Assembly (NCBI GenBank): GCA_937868765.1
Contig: CALMNL010000005.1
Location: forward strand, 62,001 to 126,000
Direction of reading: 5' to 3'
DNA from: an uncultured Desulfatitalea sp.
Lineage (GTDB): Bacteria > Desulfobacterota > Desulfobacteria > Desulfobacterales > Desulfosarcinaceae
Length of the DNA: 64,000 bases
Of the stretch, positions 49,056 through 58,700 are shown in pieces. Every line of letters starts with the position of its first letter. The first letter of the stretch is position 1. Position numbers and translations under genes: made by a program. The notes beneath the pieces were generated by a model. It ran no database searches. It was not told the origin of the DNA and saw only the letters and a list, made by a program, of their open reading frames with translations.

Positions 49056-50471
49056 ATGAAAGCAAAAACAATGACAGGTCGTGATATCGACATCAAACAG
49101 GAAGCGCTCGATGGCCTGAAAACACGTCTGCGTGGAGACCTAATCACGGCTGCAGCGGCAGGGTACGACGAGTCCCGATCCGTCTGGAACGCGATGATCG
49201 ACAAAAAGCCCGCATTCATCGTGCGGTGCCTCGGGGTCGCCGATGTGGTTACATCGGTGCACTTCGCCCGGGAGCATGATCTGCTGCTCTGTATCAAAGG
49301 TGGCGGGCACAACATCGCGGGCCTGGCAACGGCCGATGGGGCCATGATGCTGGACATGTCACGCATGCGTGGCGTCTGGGTGGATCGTCAGCGGCGGGTC
49401 GGGCATGCCCAGGCCGGCTGTTTGCTCGGCGACGTGGACCGCGAAACCCAAATGAAAGGCCTTGCGGCCGTCCTGGGCTTCGTCTCGCCCACGGGCATCA
49501 CGGGTCTCACCACCGGCGGCGGGTTCGGCTACCTGACGCGACGCTGGGGCTGGACGGCAGACAACCTCAGCGGCATGGACCTGGTGACTGCGGACGGCCG
49601 GCTCGTGCGGGCCGACAGCGAAGAAAATGCCGATCTCTACTGGGGGTTACGCGGCGGCGGCGGAAATTTCGGGGTCGTCACCAACATCGATTTCATGCTT
49701 TACCCCATCGGTCCGGAGATTGTCGGCGGGGTGGTGGCCTGGCCGGCCAGCGAAGCTGCCGGCGTGCTCGACCTCTACGGAACCCTGGCGGAAAAGGCAC
49801 CGCCGGAACTCACCCTGGTGCTGCTCATGCGTCCGGCGCCGCCGGCGCCGTGGTTGCCCAAAGAAATACATGCGAAGCCGATCGTCGCCATCGTGGCGTG
49901 CTATAGCGGTCGACCCGAGGAGAGCGAAGCCTGGGTGGCCCCCATCAAATCCTTCGGCAAGCCGATCGGCGACACCCTCGTGCGCCGCCCGTATGTGCAG
50001 ATGCAGGCGCTGCTGGACGGCACGCAGCCGAAAGGTCGTCGTTATTACTGGAAAAGCGAGTATCTGCAAAGCATCGAGCCCGCTCTGTGCGAGAAGTTTA
50101 TCGCCCACGCGGCCGAAATACGATCGCCGCACTCCGCGGTGATCCTCTTCCAGATCGGCGGTGCGCTGAACCGGTTGGACGAGGCGCACTCGCCCGTGGG
50201 CAACCGTGAGGCCCGCTATGTCTTGAATATCGCGAGCGCCTGGGAACGAGCGGACGCGGACGAGGCGAATATCGCCTGGGCGCGGCAGGCCTGGAACGAC
50301 CTGAAAAGATTCTCGACCGGAGGCACCTACGTCAATTTCCTGACCGAAGATGAAAGCGCCGAACGCATCGACACGGCCCTGGGCAAAGGGCTTCATCGAC
50401 TGAGGGAAGTAAAGACCAAATGGGACCCGCAGAACGTGTTCCGCACGAACCGGAATATAAGGCCGCTTTGA
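49056..50471 (+). CDS. FAD-binding oxidoreductase, berberine-bridge-enzyme type
   Basis: 471 residues. A PCMH FAD-binding domain spans about residues 45-225, with 'GGGHNIAG' whose His is the usual 8-alpha-histidyl FAD attachment site, and 'TGITGLTTGGGFGYLTRRWG'. The Cys used for a second FAD link in bicovalent members is absent ('FVSPTGITG'), so one covalent bond is expected. The C-terminal BBE segment ends 'WDPQNVFRTNRNI'. Members oxidise alcohols, sugars or other small molecules, commonly with O2; the substrate here is unknown. It is a single-gene unit with strong AAGGAG and its own terminator. Confidence 0.92.
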   Translation: MKAKTMTGRDIDIKQEALDGLKTRLRGDLITAAAAGYDESRSVWNAMIDKKPAFIVRCLGVADVVTSVHFAREHDLLLCIKGGGHNIAGLATADGAMMLDMSRMRGVWVDRQRRVGHAQAGCLLGDVDRETQMKGLAAVLGFVSPTGITGLTTGGGFGYLTRRWGWTADNLSGMDLVTADGRLVRADSEENADLYWGLRGGGGNFGVVTNIDFMLYPIGPEIVGGVVAWPASEAAGVLDLYGTLAEKAPPELTLVLLMRPAPPAPWLPKEIHAKPIVAIVACYSGRPEESEAWVAPIKSFGKPIGDTLVRRPYVQMQALLDGTQPKGRRYYWKSEYLQSIEPALCEKFIAHAAEIRSPHSAVILFQIGGALNRLDEAHSPVGNREARYVLNIASAWERADADEANIAWARQAWNDLKRFSTGGTYVNFLTEDESAERIDTALGKGLHRLREVKTKWDPQNVFRTNRNIRPL

Positions 50472-50513
50472 TGAAATGGGCAAAGGCTGTCAGCTGGCGC
50501 AATATTTCTTTCA

Positions 50514-50558
50514 AAAAAACGAACTCCCCTTGGCCGCTTTGAGGGGAGTTTCTTTCAT
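50514..50558. terminator. Bidirectional intrinsic terminator
   Basis: AACTCCCCT (50522-50530) and AGGGGAGTT (50542-50550) form a perfect 9-bp stem with an 11-base loop. TTTCTTTC follows on the plus strand, and the A-run at 50514-50520 gives T residues on the minus strand. It separates the convergent flavoenzyme and GDSL esterase genes. It is the best intrinsic terminator in the window. Confidence 0.88.
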
Positions 50559-50612
50559 TTCAACTTCTTCTGTTGGAACGGTTTTGCCAAGTCTTTAACA
50601 GGCTGTTGAAAT

Positions 50613-51536
50613 TCATGGCATCATAACGGTTATGAAACATGATGCGCTCTCATCCGCCTGAGCGGGGGTCTCATGCGCGGTGGTGGGAATCTGCGCGTTC
50701 AAATCCGCATATACCGCGTCGGCTATGATGGCATGCATTTCGGTGGTGGGGTGTATGTCGTCCCAGAAAAGGTAGCCGGCGCTGTCAAAGTTATTCGGCA
50801 CGCCGAAATTGGGCGATGGATCGGTGGCGTTAGTGAAACCGAAGGCCCCGGGGTCATTGCGAACTCTTTCGAATAAAGCCTCGATGTCAAATTCATAGAT
50901 CTGTATATCCGGATGGCTGACACTGAAAGCATCGATGCGGTTGGCCAATTCTCTGTTGAAATTTACGGTAAAAGCCGTGGCCGCGGGTGCTTCGGCTGAG
51001 TTCGCCTCGGATGTTACGGCCCCTAAATCCGGCAGATTCACCACCAGCAGAGACATAGCACCATTGTCGGCCAGCATTTCGATTGCTTCATCGATATTCG
51101 ATACAGCCTTTAGAAAATCTCCGTCTCCGTTGAAAAAATCATTCCCGCCGATCCAGATCACATATAGATTCGTTCTCGAAAGAGGAGGGCCCGCGAGAAG
51201 GATGTGCGCCCTGACCTGCTCGATGAGCCCGGGTGGCACCAAGCCATCGGTTTGTGCCCCGCCGAGGGCCCGATCGGTAAGGTTGGTATTGAAATGAGAG
51301 GCATCGGTCAGATATTCAACCCATACCGGACCATTGGAAAGGCGGCCCCTCCAGTACACTTCGGGATCAGGATCAGGTTGGTCGTCGACCAGCAGAAGAT
51401 TTCCATTGTCGGACAGGCTGTCCCCGAAAACAACAAACTCCCCGAACGGGCCTGCCAGTGCATTGGCGACGAAGACATGCGAAGCAAGGCATGCAGCCAA
51501 GAAGACCAGTTGCGCCAAGCGAAACATCTCTTTCAT
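50613..51536 (-). CDS. Secreted GDSL/SGNH-family esterase
   Basis: 307 residues with a signal peptide (about residues 1-28). Block I 'FVVFGDSLSDNGN' holds the catalytic Ser, block III is 'IWIGGNDFF', and block V 'FWDDIHPTTEMH' holds the catalytic Asp and His. 'RLSNGPVWVEYL' and 'ALGGAQT' fit the phospholipase/esterase branch. There is no autotransporter barrel, so it is a free secreted hydrolase. AAGGAG precedes the ATG. Substrate unknown; lipid or polysaccharide esters are likely. Confidence 0.92.
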   Translation of the reverse strand: MKEMFRLAQLVFLAACLASHVFVANALAGPFGEFVVFGDSLSDNGNLLLVDDQPDPDPEVYWRGRLSNGPVWVEYLTDASHFNTNLTDRALGGAQTDGLVPPGLIEQVRAHILLAGPPLSRTNLYVIWIGGNDFFNGDGDFLKAVSNIDEAIEMLADNGAMSLLVVNLPDLGAVTSEANSAEAPAATAFTVNFNRELANRIDAFSVSHPDIQIYEFDIEALFERVRNDPGAFGFTNATDPSPNFGVPNNFDSAGYLFWDDIHPTTEMHAIIADAVYADLNAQIPTTAHETPAQADESASCFITVMMP

Positions 51537-51609
51537 AAGCTTTCTCCTTGCTATGATATCTCCATATGAACTGCGACTTGGGAGCGAGGCGTCGCGCCAT
51601 CAAACTGGA

Positions 51610-51645
51610 GCCGGCCCCGGGGGACAGAGAACTCCCGGGGCCGGC
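51610..51645. terminator. Very stable 12-bp hairpin
   Basis: GCCGGCCCCGGG (51610-51621) pairs perfectly with CCCGGGGCCGGC (51634-51645) around a 12-base loop. It lies after the SYLF gene and before the esterase gene, both leftward. It probably ends the SYLF transcript, although no T-run follows. Confidence 0.6.
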
Positions 51646-51713
51646 AAGGGATCTTGCATCCATCCGCCCCTGCGAATCCGCACGGCTATGGGCTTCATGG
51701 ATTGTCCGCTTGG

Positions 51714-52586
51714 CTATTGTTTCGAGCGATCTTGGATGCTCTTGACAAACGTCTCGAGGGCGTTCTTGAATTTTTGGGCGCTATCCGGTACTACCGCCTT
51801 GCTCATGGCGGGACGCTTTACATTGGCGTCGATGATCTGGCTGTACAGCGAAGCATCGACATTCTCTTTACCGAAGTACCCCCGTGCCTCCTCGGGATTG
51901 TCGGGCAGGCTGTAATATGCCAGAGTGGGGGAGCGCTGGATCTTCAATACCGTTCCATCCAGGGCGGCGCCCGCAAAGAGGCCGGACGACTTTTCGAAAG
52001 TTAGAATCTTTGCCTCCGTTATCTCCGTCGACTTGCCCTTGTTCATGCTCCCGGCCGTCACCCTGGCATCCGCACCCAGAGAGATGTCTTCGTTCTTAGC
52101 CAATTGGTTGAGTTCGGTCCGATCTGTGAAGACCAGTATCAATTCCGAAGATTTCATACCGGCCTGGAAACCTAAGCTGCCGCCGGTCAGCGATACGAAC
52201 AGGGGATCGGTCCATTGGCCGTCGTCCCGCTTGGCGCTAAGGACACCGGAGCCGTAGCTGCCGCCAGCAATCAGGGCCGCCTTAGTCCAATCGGGGATTA
52301 CGGCGATGCCTATGGCTTTTTCCATGGCGGAAGCCGGGATCGAGTTGGATATGGCAACGCCCTCCTTCAGCATGCGGATCACGCTGTCGATGCGCTTTTC
52401 GGCGGCCATGCGCTCAGATTGAGACTCCTCGGCGGCCGCCTGGTCCCGATCCTTTTTGGCGGTCATCGAATTATCGGCGCCCTGCGTCATCGATTCTTTG
52501 GCCTTGTCCGCGGCCGATGCGGAAAACGGGATACTCAGGAGCCATGCAACGATCATTATTGAAATTGGGAAGGTATATTTTTTCAT
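51714..52586 (-). CDS. Secreted SYLF (YSC84-like) lipid-binding protein
   Basis: 290 residues with a signal peptide (cleavage near 'SASAAD', about residue 25) and a hydrophilic, Ala/Lys-rich linker. A SYLF domain follows from about residue 65 to 245: 'IPASAMEKAIGIAVIPDWTKAALIAGGSYGSG', 'TGGSLGFQAGMKSSELILVFT', 'ISLGADARVTAGSM'. SYLF domains bind phosphoinositides in eukaryotes; bacterial members are exported proteins of unclear role. AAGGAG precedes the ATG. It looks monocistronic. Confidence 0.9.
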   Translation of the reverse strand: MKKYTFPISIMIVAWLLSIPFSASAADKAKESMTQGADNSMTAKKDRDQAAAEESQSERMAAEKRIDSVIRMLKEGVAISNSIPASAMEKAIGIAVIPDWTKAALIAGGSYGSGVLSAKRDDGQWTDPLFVSLTGGSLGFQAGMKSSELILVFTDRTELNQLAKNEDISLGADARVTAGSMNKGKSTEITEAKILTFEKSSGLFAGAALDGTVLKIQRSPTLAYYSLPDNPEEARGYFGKENVDASLYSQIIDANVKRPAMSKAVVPDSAQKFKNALETFVKSIQDRSKQ

Positions 52587-53273
52587 GGGATTTCTCCTTT
52601 CCTTGAATTTGCGGTCTCTCCGCAGATATTTCCTTCATTTTCGTAAGAGGCTGGTCACATTTTTGATCCGCTTTGAATTGCCATTAGAAAAGGGAGAACT
52701 GGTGGGGCCGGGATATCTGCTGGAGGATGGGCCGCAAAGCAATTGCCAATACGAAATCATCAAGGCGTGCGTATCGCTTATTAAGCATGCTAAGATTCCC
52801 GCGGCTCGAGTCAATGGGTTCTATGCATTTTTGCCCAGGGGCAATAGAAGGAGATCGAGGGTTGGCAAACCTGGCGTCTGCATCGCGGTGATGTGATGGG
52901 TCGCACGGAACTCTGGCGCGTGTTCGTGGTTGCACACATCGTGGCAGGATCGCGAAGGCGATTGATGCGCACATCCGGTCCGGCGAAGAGGCCACGGCCG
53001 GGAAGGATTACCGGCCGCGGCCTGAAGAAGACATTTAGGTCGCCGACGGCAACACCCAGGTGACCAGGCGGGACCACACCCTCTGGCTCCTGGAGGACGC
53101 CCGCCAGGTGATTATCTACCTTTCAACAACTGGCTATCATATGAAGAATTGGAGCGACTGCCGCGCATGGCTGCTGTTGAATTTCAAGAATAGTGATGGG
53201 TAGAACGCAGGCCCCGTCCGGTAGAGATGTTGTGGCCGGCAGTGACCACCGGCCACGGTGTTGTTGGTATCGA
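52587..53273. other. 687-base region with decayed sequence
   Basis: No intact gene is supported. A plus-strand frame near 52950-53150 keeps coding-like codon use ('AKAIDAHIRSGEEATAGKDY', then after an in-frame TAG 'VTRRDHTLWLLEDARQ'). This suggests a broken gene without a recognisable family. The left part, just upstream of the SYLF gene, presumably holds that gene's promoter; a small GCGG-TCTCT-CCGC hairpin lies there. Confidence 0.35.
53232..53256. terminator. Hairpin after the small secreted protein gene
   Basis: GTGGCCGG (53232-53239) and CCGGCCAC (53249-53256) form a perfect 8-bp stem, 17 bases after the stop of the leftward gene. No T-run follows, so the terminator role is tentative. 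Confidence 0.45.
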
Positions 53274-53774
53274 TTAGAGCTTCGTCAGGGCGGTTTTCAT
53301 GAGGGTTTCGGCGGCCGTCTTCTGGGCCGCTTCGGCGGCGCCGGGGATCAGCATGGTGATGACCAGATACTTGTCTCCCTTGAAGGTGTTGAGCTGGATC
53401 ATGCCGTAGCCCGGGCTGGAGAAGAAAGCGCGGTCGCCCACGGCACCGGCATCGGAGACCGCGATATGGCGTTTCTTCAATTCGGCGATCATGTTGTCGG
53501 CGGTTTCGCCGGGGGCGGCGGTTTTCACCAGGATGCTGAACACCCCATAACCGTCCACCTTGTACTCGCAGGGCTGGCCCACCAGGGGATTGGCCTTTTC
53601 GTTCAGCTTGCCCTCGGTGACCTCCTTGCCGACGGCGGCCTTGATTTCGGCCGGGGTCAACAGGCCGCAGGCGTCGATTTTGCGAGCCTCCTGGGCCATA
53701 ACCAGTCCCACAGACCCAAAAACCATAACAGCGGTCATCACAACGACGAACTTCGTACGGAACCATCGATTCAT
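53274..53774 (-). CDS. Small secreted protein of unknown function
   Basis: 166 residues with a signal peptide (about residues 1-28, ending 'LVMAQE'). The mature part begins 'IDACGLLTPAEIKAAVGKEV' and has a second Cys in 'GQPCEYKV', a pairing that suggests one disulfide. The start 'ACxLLTxxE' followed by a 'CxY' strand resembles DUF3558-like lipoproteins, but there is no lipobox and the match is weak. I chose the second ATG (53774) because AGGAGG touches the first. It stands alone between the decayed region and the DUF3999 gene. Confidence 0.7.
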   Translation of the reverse strand: MNRWFRTKFVVVMTAVMVFGSVGLVMAQEARKIDACGLLTPAEIKAAVGKEVTEGKLNEKANPLVGQPCEYKVDGYGVFSILVKTAAPGETADNMIAELKKRHIAVSDAGAVGDRAFFSSPGYGMIQLNTFKGDKYLVITMLIPGAAEAAQKTAAETLMKTALTKL

Positions 53775-53832
53775 TTGCATCCTCCTGATGGGTGTTGGCT
53801 ACTTCGTCCAGATTCTAGGCTTCACTTCCCTA

Positions 53833-55770
53833 TCATTGTTCCTTGGCCTTGGGAAAAAGTTTCACGATCACGACCACCAGCACCAGCGTCACCAGCGCCA
53901 GGACGGCATAAAGGCCCCAGCCGCTATCCTTGAAGGCCGCCTCGAAGCGGCTCTGCCAGGCCGGCCGCTGGAACGCCTCCAACTCGCCCATGCGGATCTC
54001 CTCGGCCAGGGTGGCGAGCAGCTGGCCCTGGACGAGGGAGAGGTCATATTGGGGAGCGGCCGCCTGGGGATTGCCGCCATACACCAGGTACGTGCCCGGG
54101 GCATGGGCCAGGAAGTAGACCGTGGGGGCGGCGTAACGCACGGTGATTTTGGAGATGGCGATGGGCGCGTTGTCGCCGTTGTCGATGACGGCCCACAGGC
54201 GGTCCATGCCGGGCGGCAGACTGCTCAGGTCCAGGCGCAGGACCGATTCCCCGGTGTCGCGGCTCTCCCACGGCACCGCGTGCCACGGTTCCCAGCCCAG
54301 GTTGCCGGGCTTGGGCCGTTCCCACTGCAGGCGGCGGGTGAAGAGCCCCTGGGCATGCAGGTCCAAGGATTCCCACTGGCGTGAGGGGCCGGGCAATTGG
54401 ATGGTCCACTGGCTCTGATTCTTCTTCTCGTCGAGATGCAGGGCCACCGGCAGGTCGATGCTCTTGATCTCCTGCCGCCCCTGGATATAGGGCACCTGCC
54501 GCTCTGCGAATACGATGCGGATGGGCCGGTTTTCGGATTTGAGAACCGCCTCCAGGCTCAGGGCCAGGCGGTAGTATCCGGGCCGGGGGATCGGAAGGGG
54601 GGCGCGCCAGGCGTAGCCCCCGGCATCGAAAGGGGCGCCCTGGAGCTGGAAGCGTTCCACCAGGGAAGCCGGCTGCCAGAGGGGATTGGTCTTAATGGCG
54701 GTCACAGCCACTTCCCGGTCCGGGCGGCGCCGGGCATCGCCGGGTTGCTCCCGCAGGGGCGTCTTCTGTCCGCCGCCGGTGGTCAGGGTGTATTGGCCGG
54801 CCTGTTCGGCGGCGAACACCAGCCGGGGCAGCCGCGCTTCGGCCCGCAGGGCGGTGACGGCGCCGATGTAGCGCTCGGTGGCCTCCAGTTTGACCACCAG
54901 CGACCGGCCCGGCCACGGTTCGGCCAGGGGAATGGTCAGCAACCGGGGCTGGCTGCCCAGATGGGAGAGCCTTCCGTTTTTAGCGACGCTGAAGGCTTTG
55001 CGGCCCCCTTCGATCACCTCCCGGCCCAGCTGCCAGGCGCCCTGGAAGGGGTCTTCGGTGGCCACCTCCACGCTGCGCAGGGAAAGCCCGCTGCCGGGCA
55101 ATACGGCTTCGAGGACGATGAAGCCCTCGGCTTCCGAGCGCTGGAAGGGCAGGTCGATGGTCCGCACGGCATAATCTTTTCCCGCTGGCCGGCCGGTCAC
55201 CGCCACCTCCCGGATAGGGGCCACGGCGGTACGGGCACGGCGATCCAGGCCGGTCAGGCGCAGGCGCAGGCGTTCATAGGCGGCCTCGGGCACGGCAATG
55301 GACCCGCGAACCGCTGCGCCGGACACGAAGACGGCCGCATCCTGCACCACTGGCTGCCACTGGCCCTGGCGCAGCCCCTCGATGGCCACGCGGGCCAGGG
55401 CGTCGGGCACGGCCAGTTGCACGCGGACTTCGCGGACCACAATGCCGTCGGTCACGGCGCCTTCCCAGGTAAATCCGCCCTGGGCATCCAGCGAGACCTG
55501 GGCGGCGGTGAGTATTTGGTGCACATCCGCCACGGCTTCACGCCAGTAGAGTTCGAAGTTCCGTGCCCGACCGTCGGGTCCGGCCAGGGTCAGATCCAGG
55601 CCGTCGCCCGCGGCGCTCACCAGTTCGGGCGGCAGGATCGTCTCCACCAGGCCGGGGGCCGCCACCGCCAGCTCGCCGCGGGTGTGCCAGTTCTCTTCGG
55701 CGGCCGCCGGCGTGGCCATCAGCAATCCCAGCAAACCGAGAAAAATCCATCCCAGGGGCTCAAGGCGCAT
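53833..55770 (-). CDS. DUF3999 family exported membrane-anchored protein
   Basis: 645 residues with a signal peptide (to about 'AAAEE', residue 25). A long beta-rich extracytoplasmic body is followed by one C-terminal transmembrane helix (about residues 615-637, 'YAVLALVTLVLVVVIV') and a short basic tail. The layout fits DUF3999, a family of unknown function usually encoded next to DUF2339, as here. The start overlaps the DUF2339 stop by 11 bases, so the two are translationally coupled and probably form one envelope complex. Confidence 0.85.
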   Translation of the reverse strand: MRLEPLGWIFLGLLGLLMATPAAAEENWHTRGELAVAAPGLVETILPPELVSAAGDGLDLTLAGPDGRARNFELYWREAVADVHQILTAAQVSLDAQGGFTWEGAVTDGIVVREVRVQLAVPDALARVAIEGLRQGQWQPVVQDAAVFVSGAAVRGSIAVPEAAYERLRLRLTGLDRRARTAVAPIREVAVTGRPAGKDYAVRTIDLPFQRSEAEGFIVLEAVLPGSGLSLRSVEVATEDPFQGAWQLGREVIEGGRKAFSVAKNGRLSHLGSQPRLLTIPLAEPWPGRSLVVKLEATERYIGAVTALRAEARLPRLVFAAEQAGQYTLTTGGGQKTPLREQPGDARRRPDREVAVTAIKTNPLWQPASLVERFQLQGAPFDAGGYAWRAPLPIPRPGYYRLALSLEAVLKSENRPIRIVFAERQVPYIQGRQEIKSIDLPVALHLDEKKNQSQWTIQLPGPSRQWESLDLHAQGLFTRRLQWERPKPGNLGWEPWHAVPWESRDTGESVLRLDLSSLPPGMDRLWAVIDNGDNAPIAISKITVRYAAPTVYFLAHAPGTYLVYGGNPQAAAPQYDLSLVQGQLLATLAEEIRMGELEAFQRPAWQSRFEAAFKDSGWGLYAVLALVTLVLVVVIVKLFPKAKEQ

Positions 55771-58700
55771 CTTTTTTTCCTTCGGATAGAAAGCGTTGAT
55801 AGAGAAACGAAACCAGGATCAGCACCACGGCCAATCCGAACAGCGAGCCCACCCGGTAGAGCTGGCCCAGGGAGCTGACATCCAGCAGGAAGATCTTGCC
55901 GGCCGTGGCCGCGATGGCCAGGATGGCGGCCCAGCGCACGGCCTTGGTCTGCCAGCGGATGCCCACGACCAGCAGGCCGATGGCGTATAGCAGCCAGCCG
56001 ATGCTGTAGGCCAGCTGCATGGCCAGGCTGCCGTGGGGCGCCATGCTGAAGGGCCGGCCATGCAGGCCGAAGAGGGCGGCGATTTCGATATTGAGCACGG
56101 CGAAGGCGAACAGGGCCAACGCCAGGCCCCAGAAGCGCCGGGGCCCCACGGCGGCCAGCGGCCAGCGATCGTCCCAGGCCCGCAGGGCCAGGCAGGCCAG
56201 GGCGGCCAGGCCCAGCAGAAAAACAAGGGAGGGCGCATTGAGCAGCGGCGTCATCTGGCCGAAGGCCGCCCGGAAGCCGAAGGGCAGGGCGACCGCTCGC
56301 AGCAGGCCGGCTGCGATCAGCACCAGCCCGGCCAGGCGGAAGGGCCGGTCCAGGCGCCGGGGCCATATGTGCAGGGCCAGGCCGTAGAGCAACCAGCCCG
56401 TGGCCGAGGCCGCGGCCTTGGCCGGCGTATGGGCCTGGATCAAAGCAAAGGGATGGCCGGTGGCGAAGAGGGTTCCGGACTGGAATTTGAGGGCCATGAA
56501 GAGCGCGGCGAGAAACAGAGCCAGTAAGCCGTTCTTGGCCAGGGAACGGCGGTCGTCCCAGGGCTCCCGGTGGAAGAGGTAGTAGAGTGCGGCCAGCAGC
56601 GGCAGGTAGATGGCCAGGGCCGTGTTGCGCAGGGGGCGCATGGGCGCGGCCGCCTGAGGCAGCAGCACCGGCAGCAGGATCAGGCCCAGGGTGCCCGCTG
56701 CCAGGAGGTAGAACCCGGCCAGACGCACCATCCGGGGAAGGCGGTCGTAGCGCCACAGCAGGCCGCCCAACGCCACCCAGGAGAGGCCGTAGCAGGCCCA
56801 TTGGATAAAATTCTCCCCCGGCCACACCCGGAACCTTTCCCCCGGCGCGGCGAACAGGTCGGCGATGCCCAGGTTGACCAGCAGAAATCCCGCGGCCACC
56901 GCCAGCCACTGGAAGTATAGAGGCAGATCCAGCGCCTGGAGCCGGCGCCGGGGATAACCGGCATTGCGCACGGCCCAGGTCAGGACCGCCACGGCCGCCG
57001 CCACGGAAAGAAACCCGGGGTTGAGCAGCGCCGGGCTGTCGATGTCTTTCAGGCGGGTCAGGTTCAGGGCCAGGATCGCCAGTCCCACCGGCGCCATTCC
57101 CAGGGCCACCCAGCGCAGTCCCGGGTGTTCGATGCGTCGGTTGAGCCAGAGCAGGGAGGCGGCTTCGAAGATAAAGGTGAGTCCGATCCAGCCGTGGTTC
57201 AGCACCAGCACCGGCAGGGCCGAGAGGTAGAAGAGCAGCACGCCGCCATGAAAGGCCAGGAGGGCGTTGCGCTCGGCACGGCCTTCCAGACGCCGCAGCA
57301 GCAGGGCCACCAGGGGCAGTTTGCCCATGATCAGGGCCAGGGGCACCCAGTGGGCCGTCCATTGGGGCTCCGGGCCGAACCAGTAGCGCTGGCTGACGAA
57401 GAGCAGGAAGAGGGCCTGGATCGCCTCGAACAGGGCCCAACTGTTCCAGAGCCTTGTCCAGCGCGCGGATTCCCGGAAGAAGAGAAACGGGGCGGCCAGG
57501 GCCGCCAGGAACAGTCCGCCGGACCAGAGCAGGGCCGCGAAGTACTTGGGCGGCGCCAGCTCCGGGTGGCAGACGAACACCGCCTGGGCCGCGGCCGCGG
57601 CGATCAGGGCCGCTGCGCCGGCGATCTCGAATTCGAAACGGCGCACGGCCACGAGCACCAGGGCCAGGAAGCAGGCCAGGGTGGCCATGCCGGCATGGGG
57701 GTATCCCGGGTAGGCGACGAGAAACGAAGCGGCCAGCAGCACACACACCCCGGCTGCGGGCGCGGCGGCCAGCCACTGCTCGAGATGGGGGGCCGCGGCC
57801 AGGGGCCTGCCGGGGTGCTCCGCGCCTGGCTCCAGATGCAGTCTGGCCATCACTTCGGGCAGGCGCCGGATGAGCACGAAGACACCGGCGCACAGCAGCG
57901 CCCCTGCGGCCATGAGGAAGGCGAAGAAGCCGACGCCCAGGAGCTCTCCCGGTACATTGAACAGCCAGAGCAGGGCGCCCAGCACGAAGAGCAGTACCAG
58001 GACGGCCACCTGGACCAAAGCGCGGAAGAGAATGCTCAGGCCGATGCCGATCACTTCCAGGCCGAGCAGCAGCGGCCAGAACCAGAACGAGACGGCCGGC
58101 TCCTGCAGGACCACCGAGAGGCTGAGCAGTACCACGGCCAGGGGAAAGACCCGGAACCAGGTGACTACGGCGCGGTTGAGACCGTGGCGGGCCACCAGGG
58201 CCAGGGGACCGATGCCGCCGCAGGCGCCGTAGAGCAGCAGCAGAGGAAAGCCCCCCGAGAATTGGCCCGGTTCGAACCGGAAGAGGACCCAGCCCAGGCC
58301 CACCAGAAATCCCAGGGTGGCATAGGGAATCACCAGGCGATACCATCCCGGCCGGCGCCAGGCCAAGGTCACGGCCAGGGCCTGGGCCGCGGTGACGGTC
58401 AACAGGGCGGCCCAGCCGGTTTTCAGCAACAGGCCGGCGGCGGCCAGCAGCGTGGCCCCGAAGGCGGTGATGCCGGCCCAATGGGCGGCCTGGCTCTGGC
58501 GCGGGTCCGCCTCGGCCCGATCGAGGAAGAAGGTGAACAGGGCCAGGTTCAAGATCCACACCACGGCCAGGTTCGTGCCGGCCGTGAGGTCGAAGACATG
58601 GGCGCTGGCCAGGCCCAGGGTAACTGCCGTGCCGATCGCGGCCACCAGCAGCAATCCCTTGGAGGTCAGGTGCCGGGCCACCAGAAACAGGCCGGCGTTG

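Noticed and set aside
55719-58559. A 946-residue minus-strand frame rich in Arg, Pro and Gly
   Set aside because: It is an out-of-frame shadow of the DUF2339 gene with low-complexity composition.
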